Below are positions 24,048 through 35,252 of a stretch of 64,000 nucleotides of DNA, in pieces (within the stretch, counting starts at the first letter, position 1; each line of letters begins with the position of its first letter). Under the pieces are notes generated by a model. The model searched no databases. It was not told the DNA's origin and worked only from the letters and a program-made list of their open reading frames with translations. The DNA is from Amylostereum areolatum (lineage: Eukaryota; Basidiomycota; Agaricomycetes; Russulales; Stereaceae), in assembly GCA_012932865.1 (NCBI GenBank), contig SAXG01000023.1, forward strand, positions 186,001 to 250,000, in the 5' to 3' direction. A program made the translations under genes and the position numbers.

Positions 24048-25579
24048 ATGGTGTCCTTCCGTAACGCGCTCGCCCGTGCTGTCGCGGTCATTTCAGTCGC
24101 GGCACTCTTTGTCGTCGATACCCGGGCGGAGTCCACTGCTGAACTCGTCGACCGCGCGAAGCACAGTTCCGACGCTACCCCGGCCGCGCCCCACTTCGTC
24201 GTGTACAGCGACCAATGGGTCTCAGGCGAGAACGGCCCTCCGGACGTATCCGTCGTAAACGTGAGCGCATCGTCCTTCGCGCCCATCGTCCTGCTCACGA
24301 CCTTTCCCGTCTTTTGCCACATTTTTCAGGGATTCAACACCTTGTACGCCCCTCCGATTCTATCCCAAAGTCTAGCTCGCTGACTCCATCCCCAGCATAC
24401 TCTCCTTCCTCCTCATCTCCGGCCCCGCAGATCAAGCTGTCGAGTGGACGCTGATCTCCGCAGATGACCGCGCCGCGATCAAGTCCCAATACGCCGCGGC
24501 CGGCGTCAAGCTCTTGGTCTCCGTCTTCGGCTCGACCGACGCGCCCACCTCCACCAACGCGGACCCGATCGCGACCGCCAACACGATGGCGGCATGGGTG
24601 AAGCAGTACGACCTGGACGGCGTCGACGTGGATTACGAGGTGGGCGTCCGCTTTCCTTTCCTGGGCGGCGAAATGGTGCCGGCTCGCTGATACCCGTCGT
24701 TTGTTATCATTTGCTTTTTTTTCGTTCGTCTCGGGCGCGTCAGGACTTCAACGCGTTCAACAGCGGCACGGACAGCGCGGTCAATTGGCTCGTGTCCTTC
24801 ACCACCCAGCTTCGCGCCCAGCTGCCAGCTGGACAGTACATCATCACGCACGCGCGTACGTCTCCACTCTGTCTTTCCATGATGACCTTGTCCACTTACG
24901 TCTGCGACGTTGTCACGCGCAGCGGTAGCTCCGTGGTTCCAGTCCTCCTGGCCTGGTGGAGGATATATCGCTGTCAACAAAGCCGTCGGAAGCCTCATCG
25001 ACTGGGTACGTGACCAACCGTTCCATCCTCCCCCCCTCTCCCCTCGACGCTCACCTCTCTTGCTCTACAGTACAACGTCCAATTCTACAACCGTAAGCCC
25101 TCCCCTCGCCGCCGCCTGCAACCGCTCTGACGTCCCGCTCCCGTTCATCCGCAGAGGGCAGCACCGAATACACCACCTGCGCCAACCTCCTCACCACCTC
25201 CGGCGGCGCCTATCCCGGCTCCTCCGTCTTCGAGATCGCCGCGAACGGCGTCCCGACGAACAAGATCGTCATCGGCAAACCCGCCGCGGCCGGCGACGCG
25301 AGCACGGGGTACATGTCCCCGTCGACGCTCGCGGGGTGCGCCGCGCAGGCGACGGCCAAAGGGTGGAGTGAGTATCACATTTTTTTTCCTTATCGCTTCG
25401 GGGAGAGCGTTAGCTGACAGTGATCGGTAAAAATAGATGCGGGGATCATGACGTGGGAGGTGAGCTTGTCGCTTTTTGCGCCTCAAGGGGATGGGGCTGA
25501 TGGGATGTATACGCTTTAGTACCCCGACGCCGCCGCCTCCTGGATCAAGACCGTGCGCGCGCAGGCCTGGCCGATGTGA
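24048..25579 (+). CDS. GH18 chitinase, copy 1
   Basis: This is a predicted secreted glycoside hydrolase of family 18, which hydrolyses chitin or related N-acetylglucosamine polymers. The ATG at 24048 starts a signal peptide (MVSFRNALARAVAVISVAAL). About nine short exons are needed. HFVVYSDQWVSGENGPPDVS starts the barrel, and GFNTL is a micro-exon at about 24330. The catalytic motif is LDGVDVDYE, with the acid/base Glu at the exon end. Next come APWFQSSWPGGGYIAV, YNVQFYN, EYTTCANLL, and VFEIAANGVPTNKIVIGKPA. The C-terminus is NAGIMTWE, YPDAAASWI and QAWPM before the stop at 25577-25579. No chitin-binding module is present. It faces a close paralogue tail to tail. A role in cell-wall remodelling or recycling is inference. 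Confidence 0.88.
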
Positions 25580-26122
25580 ACGCGATGACGCTGATGTGAG
25601 CCCGGGCGGCTTGCTTATGTTATGGGCGGTTGGGATGTGGGCCCGCGGTGGTTGTGCTACTTATCTCGTTCACGTCTATGTGTTCGCTTCTCTTCTGGGG
25701 CCATTACATAGGGTACCGTTATTGTATTTATGTAACATATTTTTCAAACCAGCGAATTGCACCTTGTATCGATGTTCGCGGGTGGAGAGGAGAGAGGATG
25801 GTCGGTTACAAGAGTACAGTACGTGGTAACTTATCGAGTTAGTTCTCAACCCGACTTTCCACAGTAATTGTTTTCTGTCAACAACGAGCAGCTTCGACTG
25901 CGTTGTTATAATTATGAATACACCCAAGTCCCAACGAAGGATATATGCACAATCGCCCTAGAAACCCCAAAGGAGTGGAAAGAACAAAGGAAGGGAAGAT
26001 CGATTGCCTCTAAGCTCGGAGCGAAGGTCGAGAAAGAAAACCCCCAGGAGAGGATCGGAGGATCGGAGGGGTCGGTGGTCGGGGAACGTGAAGTTTTGAT
26101 TTCGTGCTTGGGCTGGGGGAGA
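25580..26122. other. shared 3' region between two convergent chitinases
   Basis: This 543-base gap contains only the 3' ends of the two chitinase genes. No gene or repeat was recognised. Confidence 0.6.
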
Positions 26123-27665
26123 TCACACGGGCCATGCCTGCGAGCGGACGGTCTCGATCCAGGAGGAGGCGGCGCTCGGGTACTAGAGCAAAAAGTCAGC
26201 CTCAAGGACGGCAGAGACACTGGAAAGAAAGGGCGGACCTCCCATGCCATAACCCCCGCATCTGCAAGATAAGTAAGCAGTCGTCCGACCGTCAGCCTCA
26301 CGAAGCCTGGTACGGGGTAACAACGAATAGAACGCACTCCACCCCTTCGCCTTCGCCTTCGCCACGCACCCGGCTAGAATAGACGCGTCCACGTACCCGC
26401 TGACAGCGTCCCCAGCGGACGCGGGCTTTCCGATGACGATCTTGTCCGTCGGCACCCCGTTCGCGGCGATCTCGAACACGGAGGAGCCGGGGTAGGGCGC
26501 GCCCGAGTCGTTCAGGAGGCCGTCGCAGGTGGTGTATTCGGTCGTACCCTCTACATGGTACATGTCGGAACCAGGAGGTGAATATCGGGGGGCGGAGCAG
26601 GGTGGCGCGACGTACGGTTGTAGAATTGGATGTTGTACTTTAGGAGAGAAAAAGACCGTCGATAAGATAGTCGGGAGAAACAAGGAGTATGGAAGGGACG
26701 GACCCAGTCGATGAGGTCGCCAACGGCGGCGTTGATCGCAAGGTATCCTCCGCTGGACCAGGTAGATTCAAACCTAATATGCATCGACGATTGTCAGTAG
26801 TCGCTTACGCTCCGAGTCTACAACTACAAACGTGCGAAACACGTACCAGGGCGCGACCGCTATAAGTCCGTCAGCATCATGCATGTATGCGGCGGCTGAG
26901 TCGGGGAGAAGACGGGGACGTACGCGCGTGTGTGATCAGATATTCGCCGGCGGGGAGCTGCGCGCGCAGCTGCTTCGTGAACGCGTTGAGCCAGTCCACC
27001 GCCCTCGACGTTCCGTCGTTGAACGCGTTAAAATCCTAACACACACAATGCGTCCGAGTCAGACGTCTTTCCCACCTCGAAACGGCCATATGTACCTCGT
27101 AGTCGACGTCGATCCCGTCCAACCCGTACTCTTTCACCCACGCCGCCATCGTGTTGGCCGTCGCCACCGGGTCCGCGCCACTGGACGTAGGCGCGTCCGT
27201 CGAGCCGAAGGCGGAGACCATGAGCTTGACGCCCGTGTCGGCGTACTGCTGCTTGATCGCGGCGCGATCATTTGCGGAGATGAGCGTCCACTCGACGGCC
27301 TGGTCCGCGGGTCCGGAGATCAGGAGAAACGAGAGGATACTGTGGAGAGAAGGTGGATAGATGGGTGAGGTCGGACTGGGCGGACGTACAAGGTGTTGAA
27401 GCCCTGGAATCGCGTGGCGTCGTGAGCGATGCGTTTAATGGAGCGAAGAGATCAGACTCACGGTCACGACGGACACATCAGGAGGGCCGTTCTCGCCTGA
27501 AACCCACTTGTCGCTGTACACGACGAAATGCGGCGCGTCTTGCGCTGCAGCCGAAGCGTACTTCACCCGCTGCGTCAGGCCGCCCATCGGCTGTGCAGAT
27601 ACATTGACGGAAACGAGGGAGGCGAAGGCAACGAGACGAGCGAGCGTGTTGCGGACGGACACCAT
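26123..27665 (-). CDS. GH18 chitinase, copy 2
   Basis: This is a second family-18 hydrolase, closely related to copy 1 and in opposite orientation. The ATG at 27665 opens a signal peptide (MVSVRNTLARLVAFASL). The exon pattern mirrors copy 1. HFVVYSDKWVSGENGPPDVS is followed by LDGIDVDYE with the catalytic Glu, then PWFESTWSSGGYLAINAAVG, EYTTCDGLLNDSG, and VFEIAANGVPTDKIVIGKPA. The final exons are AGVMAWE and YPSAASSWIETVRSQAWPV, with the stop at 26125-26123. All active-site residues seen in copy 1 are kept, so both copies are probably active. The proteins differ mainly in the signal peptide, propeptide and surface positions. They likely arose by an inverted local duplication. Confidence 0.88.
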
Positions 27666-27743
27666 TGCTACGAGGGATGGAGTTGGTCAAGACAAAGGGG
27701 ATAAAAGAAAGTGAAAACTTAAGCCGTGGCTAGCGGATCCTAT

Positions 27744-28022
27744 TCATCTAGGGAGGCCCTTTATACGTCCATTTCGAACAAGACGTTGAGGAAGAATGGA
27801 CCGTGGTGGAGCTGCACGCGGTAGAATGCCCCCACTCGAAAAGAAATCGGTTGGGAATCTGACGGAGCCCGCGTGGGGTGAAGATATCGTCGTAACTTCG
27901 TCGTCAGAATCCACGAAAATTGGCCCACGCACGAAGTTGGATACATCTTCCAGCAGCACCGCCGAGAGCAGGAAAACTGTCACAAACAGAACCGTCGAGC
28001 AGTGGGTGAGAGCAGAAGCCAT
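27744..28022 (-). CDS. possible small secreted protein (92 residues), unknown
   Basis: An uninterrupted frame from ATG 28022 to 27744 starts with a hydrophobic segment (TVLFVTVFLLSAVLL) that would serve as a signal peptide, followed by a Ser/Pro/Arg-rich mature part without Cys pairs. It lies just upstream of chitinase copy 2 on the same strand and overlaps that gene's likely promoter. It may therefore be chance. No family was recognised. Confidence 0.25.
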   Translation of the reverse strand: MASALTHCSTVLFVTVFLLSAVLLEDVSNFVRGPIFVDSDDEVTTISSPHAGSVRFPTDFFSSGGILPRAAPPRSILPQRLVRNGRIKGLPR

Positions 28023-29049
28023 AGTACTCCATGTGGCTGTTGTCCATCGGCATTCATAATTCTGAGGCTAATCTTGATTCTGTGGGTGCGAAGAATGCAG
28101 CTTTTTTGACCGCTGCAGTCGTCCTCGTGAAACGCACTGTGCGTTTAGGCATCCGTTTGTTCGGCCATCACTGTGTGAAACGGATCAAGTCGAAAAGGCA
28201 AGAATCGTGTCATCCGGGCCCTTCATCGAAAGAGAGTCCATGAGCACGAGACATATTGCGAAGGTCCAAGCGAAGTTTGAGGCAGAGAAAATCTTGTTTC
28301 AGAGGCTGAAGTTGGTAACAAGGACAGACTGGCGTCGAAAAAGGCGTCGATGCAATGGAAGATTGAACTGATTGATGTCGATGGTTCTCCATATGCGCCG
28401 TGCAGAACCAGACAACAAAATCTGTACACTAGTGAGTCTCAGAATATCCACTTATATGACAGTGAGAAAGGACGGAGCTTGTAGCACGCGGTGCAGCATA
28501 TGAGGAGCATTCCGCTCGTGGCGTTGACCTGAGATCAACCTACGAACTCGCATTCGTGGGTCGTGTTATAGAAGCTGGTTGCATAACATATTGGGAGAGA
28601 ACGGATGGACGAGAAGGGAGCTATGATGGGATGGTAAGAGGTCAAAGAAGGAATGATCATCGTGGACGCTGGAGTCGGACATGAAGGAACCGAACTACGT
28701 GCCAGTGCGTAAATTGGGTCGAGGGTTCAGCGTTCAACGTTCAATGAACGACGGTGCTCAACTCGGCGCGCAAGAAAACAACTGGGTGTCGTTCATATTT
28801 GGGAGATAAAGTACATGCAAGCATTCTTCAAGCTAGATCACAGTCTGCATCGCGCCCAGAGCAGTGGGGTGGAGAGCACACGGCCCAGGAAGAAGGTGTA
28901 TCTGTGCGCACGATGTTAGAGAGTATGTCGGATACACAAGGTACACGGACGTACCACCCGTACTTAGCCCCCCGAGATCCTTGAAACCATGGTCATGAGC
29001 GATGCCGGACCGAATGATAATAGGAAAAGAATATACCTAACGCCCTTCC

Positions 29050-29402
29050 CGATCCTCCACAACATCCTCGGCTCGCCTCGGCTCGTAGCCCAGCCTCCCA
29101 AGCACCCGCACATGGACCAGCTCGTCCTCCATCGCCCTCACAATCCCATCATGCGCCTTGCCACGCGCCTTCACGCGCAACGGTCATCGACGTACCTCGC
29201 CGTGTGGTACTCGATAGAGATGCACGTCCCCTCGTCCTTTAGGCAGGGGGTCTTCGATGTCCGCCTCGAACCATCCAAAGCAGCGCGCGGTCGTGCTGCC
29301 CTGCAAACACCTCAACTCGTCGTGGAACCATGCCTCACGGGCCAGCGATGCGCCCCGGTGTGGGTTCGCGACCTCGACTACGAACGGGGAGCACGTCCAC
29401 AA
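29050..29402 (-). pseudogene. remnant of a fungal protein-kinase-like gene
   Basis: The minus strand contains FVVEVANPHRGASLAREAW followed by HDELRCLQG and RCFGWFEADI. This pattern (a Val-Lys-like strand, then an E-A-W helix, then a 'R-x-x-G-W-F' hinge) resembles the N-lobe of kinase-like proteins that are abundant in Agaricomycetes. The Lys expected in the strand is not evident. In-frame stops occur upstream at about 29440 and downstream at about 29184, and no C-lobe motifs were found. I read it as a decayed fragment. Confidence 0.35.
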
Positions 29403-30401
29403 TGATGTCCTCGAGCTCGACCACCCATCCTATGCTGTAATCTCGGTCTTCGCGCCCAAAGCGGTCTCCAGGACTAGGCCTTCATGCTTCATTTGCAGAT
29501 TTAAAGGTGGGGGCAGCGGGTCTGGGTGGTGTGGAGGGATCGATGCTCGTAGCGGATATTGTGCGGGTCCGGAAAGAAAACAGAAGGGTTGGCGAGGTTG
29601 TGAGGCCCGGTTTGGCGCGCAAATACGACGAGAGGCAGGAGGGGATGGTTCGTGGTTTGAAGTGTACCGATGGTGCTTGGTGTGGGCGAGAATGCCCGCA
29701 AGTGTGGAGGACAGCAGCTGCGAGGCTGCGCAGGAGGTAATCTATTAGAAAGGGAAGAAGGGGGAGGGTAGACGTGCTTACGATGATGGGGGCGAGAAAA
29801 TCGAAACGTCCGACGGAGAGAACTGGTCCTTCGATACACGGGAAGACGAGGATAGAGATGAAGCCTGAAGGAGCGCGCGGGTGCCAGCGAGCGCATTGTC
29901 TTCCCTGTTTGAGAGGATGTCCGACGATACCACATAGTGACGCTGGGCAAGAGACCTATGAGGAATCGGTGGATATGGCTTTAGACAACGCAGCAGTGAA
30001 CAAGCGAACGACAGCGTACTGGCTCATAAACGACCTCCCCATGGAGCGCGCTCGCCGCTCCCCAATGTCCCCATTCGACCTCGGTAACAAGTTACAACCT
30101 CCAGCCTAAGCTGCATGGCTCGATTTTCGTAAGGAGGATCACACGAGGACAGCTCGTCCATGACACCACCGCGGTGCAGCTTTCGTCAAGGCCTCGTTAA
30201 AACGATAGCTTGGGATACCCTGGTCAACGACAGTGAATATGTGAATGTGTGATGCTACACTGAGATCACATACCATAGCGACTCGAAGGTATCCAAGTCT
30301 CCATCATCTCGATCCTGTACAACGGCCGGGGCACTCTCCTTCTTCAAAAACATACTTAAGCGCACCTTCCACCCGTGAGCTCGCGTAAGCCCAGGATGGT
30401 G

Positions 30402-30620
30402 TCAGTCTGGAAAAGGCCCATGCTCGCAGTCGTCGTGCTTGACAAAAAAGCGAGCATCCGGTGATAAGTCCTTGTATCGGATATCCACGACGAGTGGGAT
30501 GACGCTACGGTATGTAGTCCTTCCAAAGCCTTCGACTGTAGAATGAGTTGGTATGAGTGGTTGTCCAAGAACGTTCACTAGCACTGTTGCCAGTTCACTG
30601 TTCAGGACGAAGTTGAATTT
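30402..30620 (-). pseudogene. short unknown coding fragment
   Basis: About 70 codons of natural-looking protein (NSELATVLVNVLGQPLIPTH, then VDIRYKDLSPDARFFVKHDD) end in a stop at 30402. There is no proper start and no continuing exon. I do not recognise it. It is probably debris of an older gene or transposon next to the insertion site of the Tc1/mariner element. Confidence 0.3.
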
Positions 30621-30897
30621 TGATTGACGTTCTCGAGAGCCCGACGGTCCCGCTGCCCGGGGATTCCGTCAGAAAAAGACGATCCGGGATTACGCACGGT
30701 TACCCACGCTTATAATCATCATTTTTTGCCATTTTTTTGCCGGGGTCTTATAGCTGGGTATAAACTGTGCAACAGCATCGCTGTCACATTGTCCACGGCC
30801 ATAGCTCGCCGGCCGATGGACACTATTTGATTACGGCGGAGGTCGAGTCCCCGTGTAACCGGACGTAAGCCGTCTAGGCAAGTCTTAAAATGCCATA

Positions 30898-30974
30898 CAG
30901 TGCTTTGCATAAGATTCCGGAATCCGCGCGCGCGATTTCGTTGTTTGTACGACCAAACAACCTGCCAAATGCGG
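30898..30974 (+). repeat. left terminal inverted repeat of the Tc1/mariner element
   Basis: Seventy-seven bases match the reverse complement of 56033-56109 with one difference at position 32 of the repeat (C against G). The preceding TA is the target duplication. Confidence 0.92.
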
Positions 30975-31042
30975 TAACCCGGGAAAATCCGAGCTCTGAG
31001 AGTGACAGCACGCGTGACATCATCTCCGTGTTCCGAACATCC

Positions 31043-31831
31043 ATGGCCCCCCGTCTATCCACACAACTCCGGGAGCGCATCGTCGCATGGAGGGAGCACT
31101 TCACCGTTGCCGAGATTGCCAACCTGGCAGCTTGTTCCATCACCACTGTCTATGACATTCTTGCACTTTATCACCAGACTGGATCAGTACATCCTCTACA
31201 GCCCTCCATGGCCCACGGTCGTCCCCGCACTCTCGATCAAGATGATCTGGGTTTCATCCACGACTTGCGCACTGCAAATCCTGGAATATATCTGGACGAG
31301 ATTCAGACTCACCTTTGGGATGACCGGGGAGTTGACATCTCACTCGCGACACTCTCCCGATCACTCCGCCGCCTTGCAGTCACACGCAAGACGATCGCAA
31401 AAGAGGCATTGGAGCGCAATGACGAGTTACGTGCGGTATGGGTAGCGGAGTATGGAAAAATCCCCATGGAGTGTATGATGTGGTTGGACGAGTCGGCAGT
31501 GGATGATCGGACAAACTTCCGCACATCAGGTTGGGCGGAACTTGGACAAGCATGTGTACGTCGTCAAACATGGATACGTGGCAAGCGGTACTCTGTGCTC
31601 CCTGCATTGTCCCACGAGGGGATTGTTGCACTGGAGATATTTGAAGGGTCAGTTACAAAGGAGAGGTTTCTTCGTTTTCTATGGGAAGATCTTGTGTGTC
31701 ATGCTACCATTACTCTTGTATCATATACTAATATCTACTAACTTCCTAAGGTCCCGCTCCTCAATCCATACACACCTGATGATCCCCAGCCATGCAGTGT
31801 CGTTGTATTGGACAATGCTTCTATTCATCAC
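31043..31831 (+). pseudogene. IS630/Tc1-type DDE transposase, 5' part (split by insertion)
   Basis: This part covers the DNA-binding half and the first two catalytic Asp residues of a Tc1/mariner-like transposase. The chosen ATG at 31043 (MAPRLSTQLRERIVAWRE) lies inside the element; the open frame to its left runs through the terminal repeat and cannot be its start. A helix-turn-helix region (FTVAEIANLAACSITTVYDI) and a GRPRTLD hook lead to the catalytic core with MMWLDESAVDD (first Asp) and VVVLDNASIHH (second Asp). A 58-base intron (about 31694-31751, ending CCTAAG) interrupts it. The frame is then broken by a Plavaka element inserted after the codon pair for His-His; the rest of the gene is at 38943-39235. 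No other disabling mutation was seen. Confidence 0.85.
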
Positions 31832-32340
31832 ATCAGGAAAACTCCCAGTACTTGACACCTACTTGGGGTCCTTGGGCAAGCTACTCAAGTCCTCAAGTCT
31901 CCAGCTACATGTGTCTTGGTCAAGCCGGGCCACTTACTGACCCCAGTCACTACTGTCCTGGGCAAGCTCCCCAAGTACCCACTAAGCATCTATCACAGTA
32001 CATTCAAAGAGCATCATAACTACCCAAGGTTGTTGTAAAGGCTGTCCCAAGTTTGAGTCCCAGCATATCCAAGCTAAACTGAAGGCCTCTGTAAACTAAT
32101 GACAGTTCTGGTCAAGTGTGTCTAAGTTACTCTCCCAGCATACACAACCTATAACTCAGTTCCCCAAGGCTACTCAAATTCATATCAAAAGGACACTTCA
32201 AGCTTATTTTTCAGCCGGAATTTTAACAATGAAAATAGATTTCAATTGGGTTTATAGTATTTTATGGAAATGGGTCACCTGACACTCTAATACTGCAACC
32301 ACCGCAGCGGTGAACCCACCGAGGTCTAAACAAAGAAGCT
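31832..32340 (+). repeat. left end and subterminal repeats of Plavaka 1
   Basis: After the terminal repeat, many short copies of CTCAAGT, CCCAAGT and GGCAAG occur within about 250 bases. Similar arrays at CACTA-type termini are known to bind the transposase. The rest is non-coding down to the accessory gene stop at 32344. Confidence 0.65.
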
Positions 32341-32343
32341 CAA

Positions 32344-34976
32344 TCAAAACCAGTGATACTACTACAGGCACAAACGACGTACCACGCATCATCCTCCTCG
32401 AGTTCATCTACATCATCTGATTCGGGAATCGGAGGATCCGATGACATCATAAAGTCATCATCATCATCTGATTCCTCGACGACCTCATCTTCGCGTTCGA
32501 CGGGCTGGTCTAGCCACTTGTAAGCACCATCAAGGATCTTGGACCACGCATCGCCAGAGAGATCGTCAACCGCGGCGAAGAACTTGCTGGCCTTGCGGTT
32601 CAGCTTGACTTGACCCTCGTTGATTCGTACGGTCTGATCACCCCAGTTCTCGGCCGAGAAGAAACCTTGTGGTCCACGCGGGATGATTGGGGTGCCCGTC
32701 CGCGAGAACTTCAGTGCCCGCTCGACCTGTTGTGGTTGATGTCAGTCGGGAACAGGCAAGCGTGTTAAAGAAGCAGATCCGGGGAAGCACGCACTGCGAG
32801 GAGACTCAATATTAGTGCTCCAGAAGGGTGCTCACCAGATCGAGGTGGCACGACCGCGAGGTGCGTGGATAAGGTCTTGAGCACTAGGTGGAATTGAAAA
32901 CGGCCCTAGAAAAGGTCAATATAGTGTCCGGTACGCGCTCCCGGAACAACTTACCTCCTTGCCTACACCACCATTCCATCGAGCCCAATACATGGGTGCA
33001 TTTTTGCCGTCTTCGCTGTGGACGGCCCATTCGACGTACTCAGTTGGGCTCGCAAAGCACCAGAGCCCTTCGACCTCGTCGGGGTCATCAGCCTCCTCGA
33101 CTTCAAGATATGCCTTGATGTTGTTGACCGCCTCGGAGCCGATCATGGACTTCCATTCATTGAGGCGTTGCATTGTCTGGGAGACATACTGTGAGTAGCA
33201 TTCACCGAAGTGAAACTGCACTTACAAGATCAAACACCACCTTGCCCTTCTCAACGACGACATCAAGGTCGGGGTACATTTTGTCGAAAAGGGTCTGGAT
33301 GGCATCCGCAGATGGCGTGGTGAATGGCGGTAGTGTCCCCGCGAGTTCCTGCACCTTGGACATGAACGGACCATTGAAAGTCGGGCGGACGGCCTCGTCC
33401 AGATGCTCTGTGGTCCACCTCGGCTTGCGTCCGCTCCGTCTTTGTGTTCCTGGTGCTGACTTCGCGTTGCGCGATTTCGGACCCAACGTTGCAATCACCG
33501 GGCGAGAGACTTGCGTGAGGGGGTTAGTATCCTTGTTGTCGTCAGTATGTTCTCACGGCGGAAGAACGACGAATGACGAACATACCTGGCGAATTGCTGT
33601 TGTCGGGATGCGAGTGCGAGTGTTCGTTACAACCGGACGGGCAAGTCTTGCAGGTACGGTTGACTTGCTCGTCACCGCGGTGCCCCCCTACGCAAAGCTG
33701 AAGACGGACAAGTTATAGGCAACGTACATGACTCACCATAGTTTCGCCCATGCCTTCCACCTCGTTCGTATTCCGACTGTTGTGAGCACCGAGGTTGGGG
33801 CATGATGAGCCTCTGGCAAGCTTCGTGTGACCTCGCGGGCGTGGAGTTGGTGTGTTGATATGGACAGAATCTCGAGTCGAGTTGTTGTCGAACTCGCCGG
33901 CGTCGGGGCCTTCATCGAAAGGGTCAGGCGGAGGGGTTGACGAAGGAGGCCGCGCTGCCTGCGCAGCATGCTTTCCGGAGGGAGTCCAATGTGAGTTGAG
34001 GCCGCCGATTGGGCGCAGCCGCTTCGAAGGCGGTCTACGTGGATGGTGCCGGTGAGGAGGAAGACACATAAGGGAAGAGAAGCCCAGCAAACGTACGCAT
34101 TGGACTTCGTAGACTTGGTCGGACGCGTGTGCGGCGTATCCGGTTCAGACCACTTTTGGAGGACGGATTTGGAAGGTGTTGATCCGGTGGCACGGCGTCG
34201 AGCATTTGGAGTTGGACCTTTCTTTGATGCAACCTCAACCTCATCTTCGTCGCCGTCCACATCCATGAACGAAGCGGGGCTATGACCGCTCGAAAATCTC
34301 GACTTGGATCTGGTGTCAGCAGTGTTGTCCTCGTCCCCGTCACCTGAAGCCTCGTCTTCTCCGTCCTTGGAACAATCCGACTCGTTCTTATCCTGAACCA
34401 TCTTAGCACTGTTGTCCTCAATCCCGCTGTCATCTCCGCCGGTGAACACCTCGTCTGTATACCGGAGCTTCTTCCCTGTTGAACTGTTGTAAGTACCTCC
34501 ATAAACTCAGCCACAGTGAAGGAGCTTACTCGGAGTCTCGGCTGTAGTAGAAGGCATCGTGACGAGTCGTTTTTTCGTGACAGGTGGCGGCGAGCTCGAC
34601 ACTTCCGGCGACTCGGCCGCTTGCTGGGTTCGTTTCCCTCCTAATCGAAGGTAAGTGTCGGTACAGACCTAACAGCAGCGAGGAACTTACTCGAGGTCTT
34701 CGTTGTAGAAGACGTCACCCATTTTTTGGTGACAGGTGGTGAGCTCGACGCCTCTGCCAAAAGGCCTTTTTCAATCTCGTCAAGACGCTTTACCTTAGCC
34801 CGCTTGGTGGCGGCAGCTGCCTGCAAGGCCTGCGACTTCGCGTTCTTCTCGGCTTGGACTTCGGTGGCCGTTTTGCGGGGTTTCGCAAGGTCTGTGAGGC
34901 CAGGATGCGCGTCCTTGTTTCCTCGACGAGTCGCAAGGGGGGGGCCGACGGGGACGCGTTTGCGGGACTGTGACAT
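32344..34976 (-). CDS. Plavaka accessory protein, multi-exon, unknown function
   Basis: It is transcribed divergently from the transposase, with 276 bases between the two ATGs. The ATG at 34976 opens MSQSRKRVPVGPPLATRRGN, followed by an Ala/Lys-rich coiled stretch (NAKSQALQAAAATKRAKVKR). Middle exons encode a disordered acidic and Ser/Thr-rich part (FMDVDGDEDEVEVASKKG). A conserved-looking C-terminal half follows: KPRWTTEHLDEAVRPTFNGP, LFDKMYPDLDVVVEKGKVVF, YWARWNGGVGKE, IPRGPQGFFSAENWGDQTVR. The C-terminus is a very acidic tail (EESDDDDDFMMSSDPP). I do not recognise a catalytic motif. Its place inside the element and the divergent layout suggest a DNA-binding or regulatory partner of the transposase, but that is inference. 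Exon borders are approximate. Confidence 0.6.
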
Positions 34977-35252
34977 AGCAGCAGGACAGTGCGAGGGAAA
35001 GGGGACGTTTCGGGAGGAAGGTCAAAGTATTGTGGTTCCTTTCATGTCCCGCTTATTAGATGTACTGAAGTTCGTCACAGGTTTTCGGCTCTGAGTCTGA
35101 ATCCTCTGCGGTCCGTAAACGCATGACTCGTTCTGTCGGATGGCTCGCCTTCAGTTCGCGTCGTCTTCCAACTCGCGTCATCGGATTCAACTTGTTCAAG
35201 AGCTCCTTGCTGCCCTCCACCGTCGCGCCGCTTTTTTGGCTCATCCTCTGAC
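34977..35252. promoter_or_regulatory. bidirectional promoter region of Plavaka 1
   Basis: These 276 bases separate the divergent start codons of the accessory gene and the transposase and must contain both promoters. No clear TATA box was identified. Confidence 0.5.

Larger units (their letters stand above)
27666..30895. other. gene-poor stretch between chitinases and the transposon island
   Basis: It holds three weak candidates listed separately (a possible small secreted protein, a kinase-like remnant and a short fragment). Otherwise I see nothing. A T-rich, AT-rich patch lies at about 30715-30770, followed by tRNA-promoter-like boxes just left of the Tc1/mariner insertion. Confidence 0.4.

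Noticed and set aside
30790..30870. tRNA-like A and B boxes (TAGCTCGCCGG and GGTCGAGTCCCC) just left of the Tc1 element
   Set aside because: Spacing fits a tRNA gene, but the D-arm and acceptor stem do not pair. At most it could be a tRNA-derived SINE promoter. A covariance-model scan would decide.
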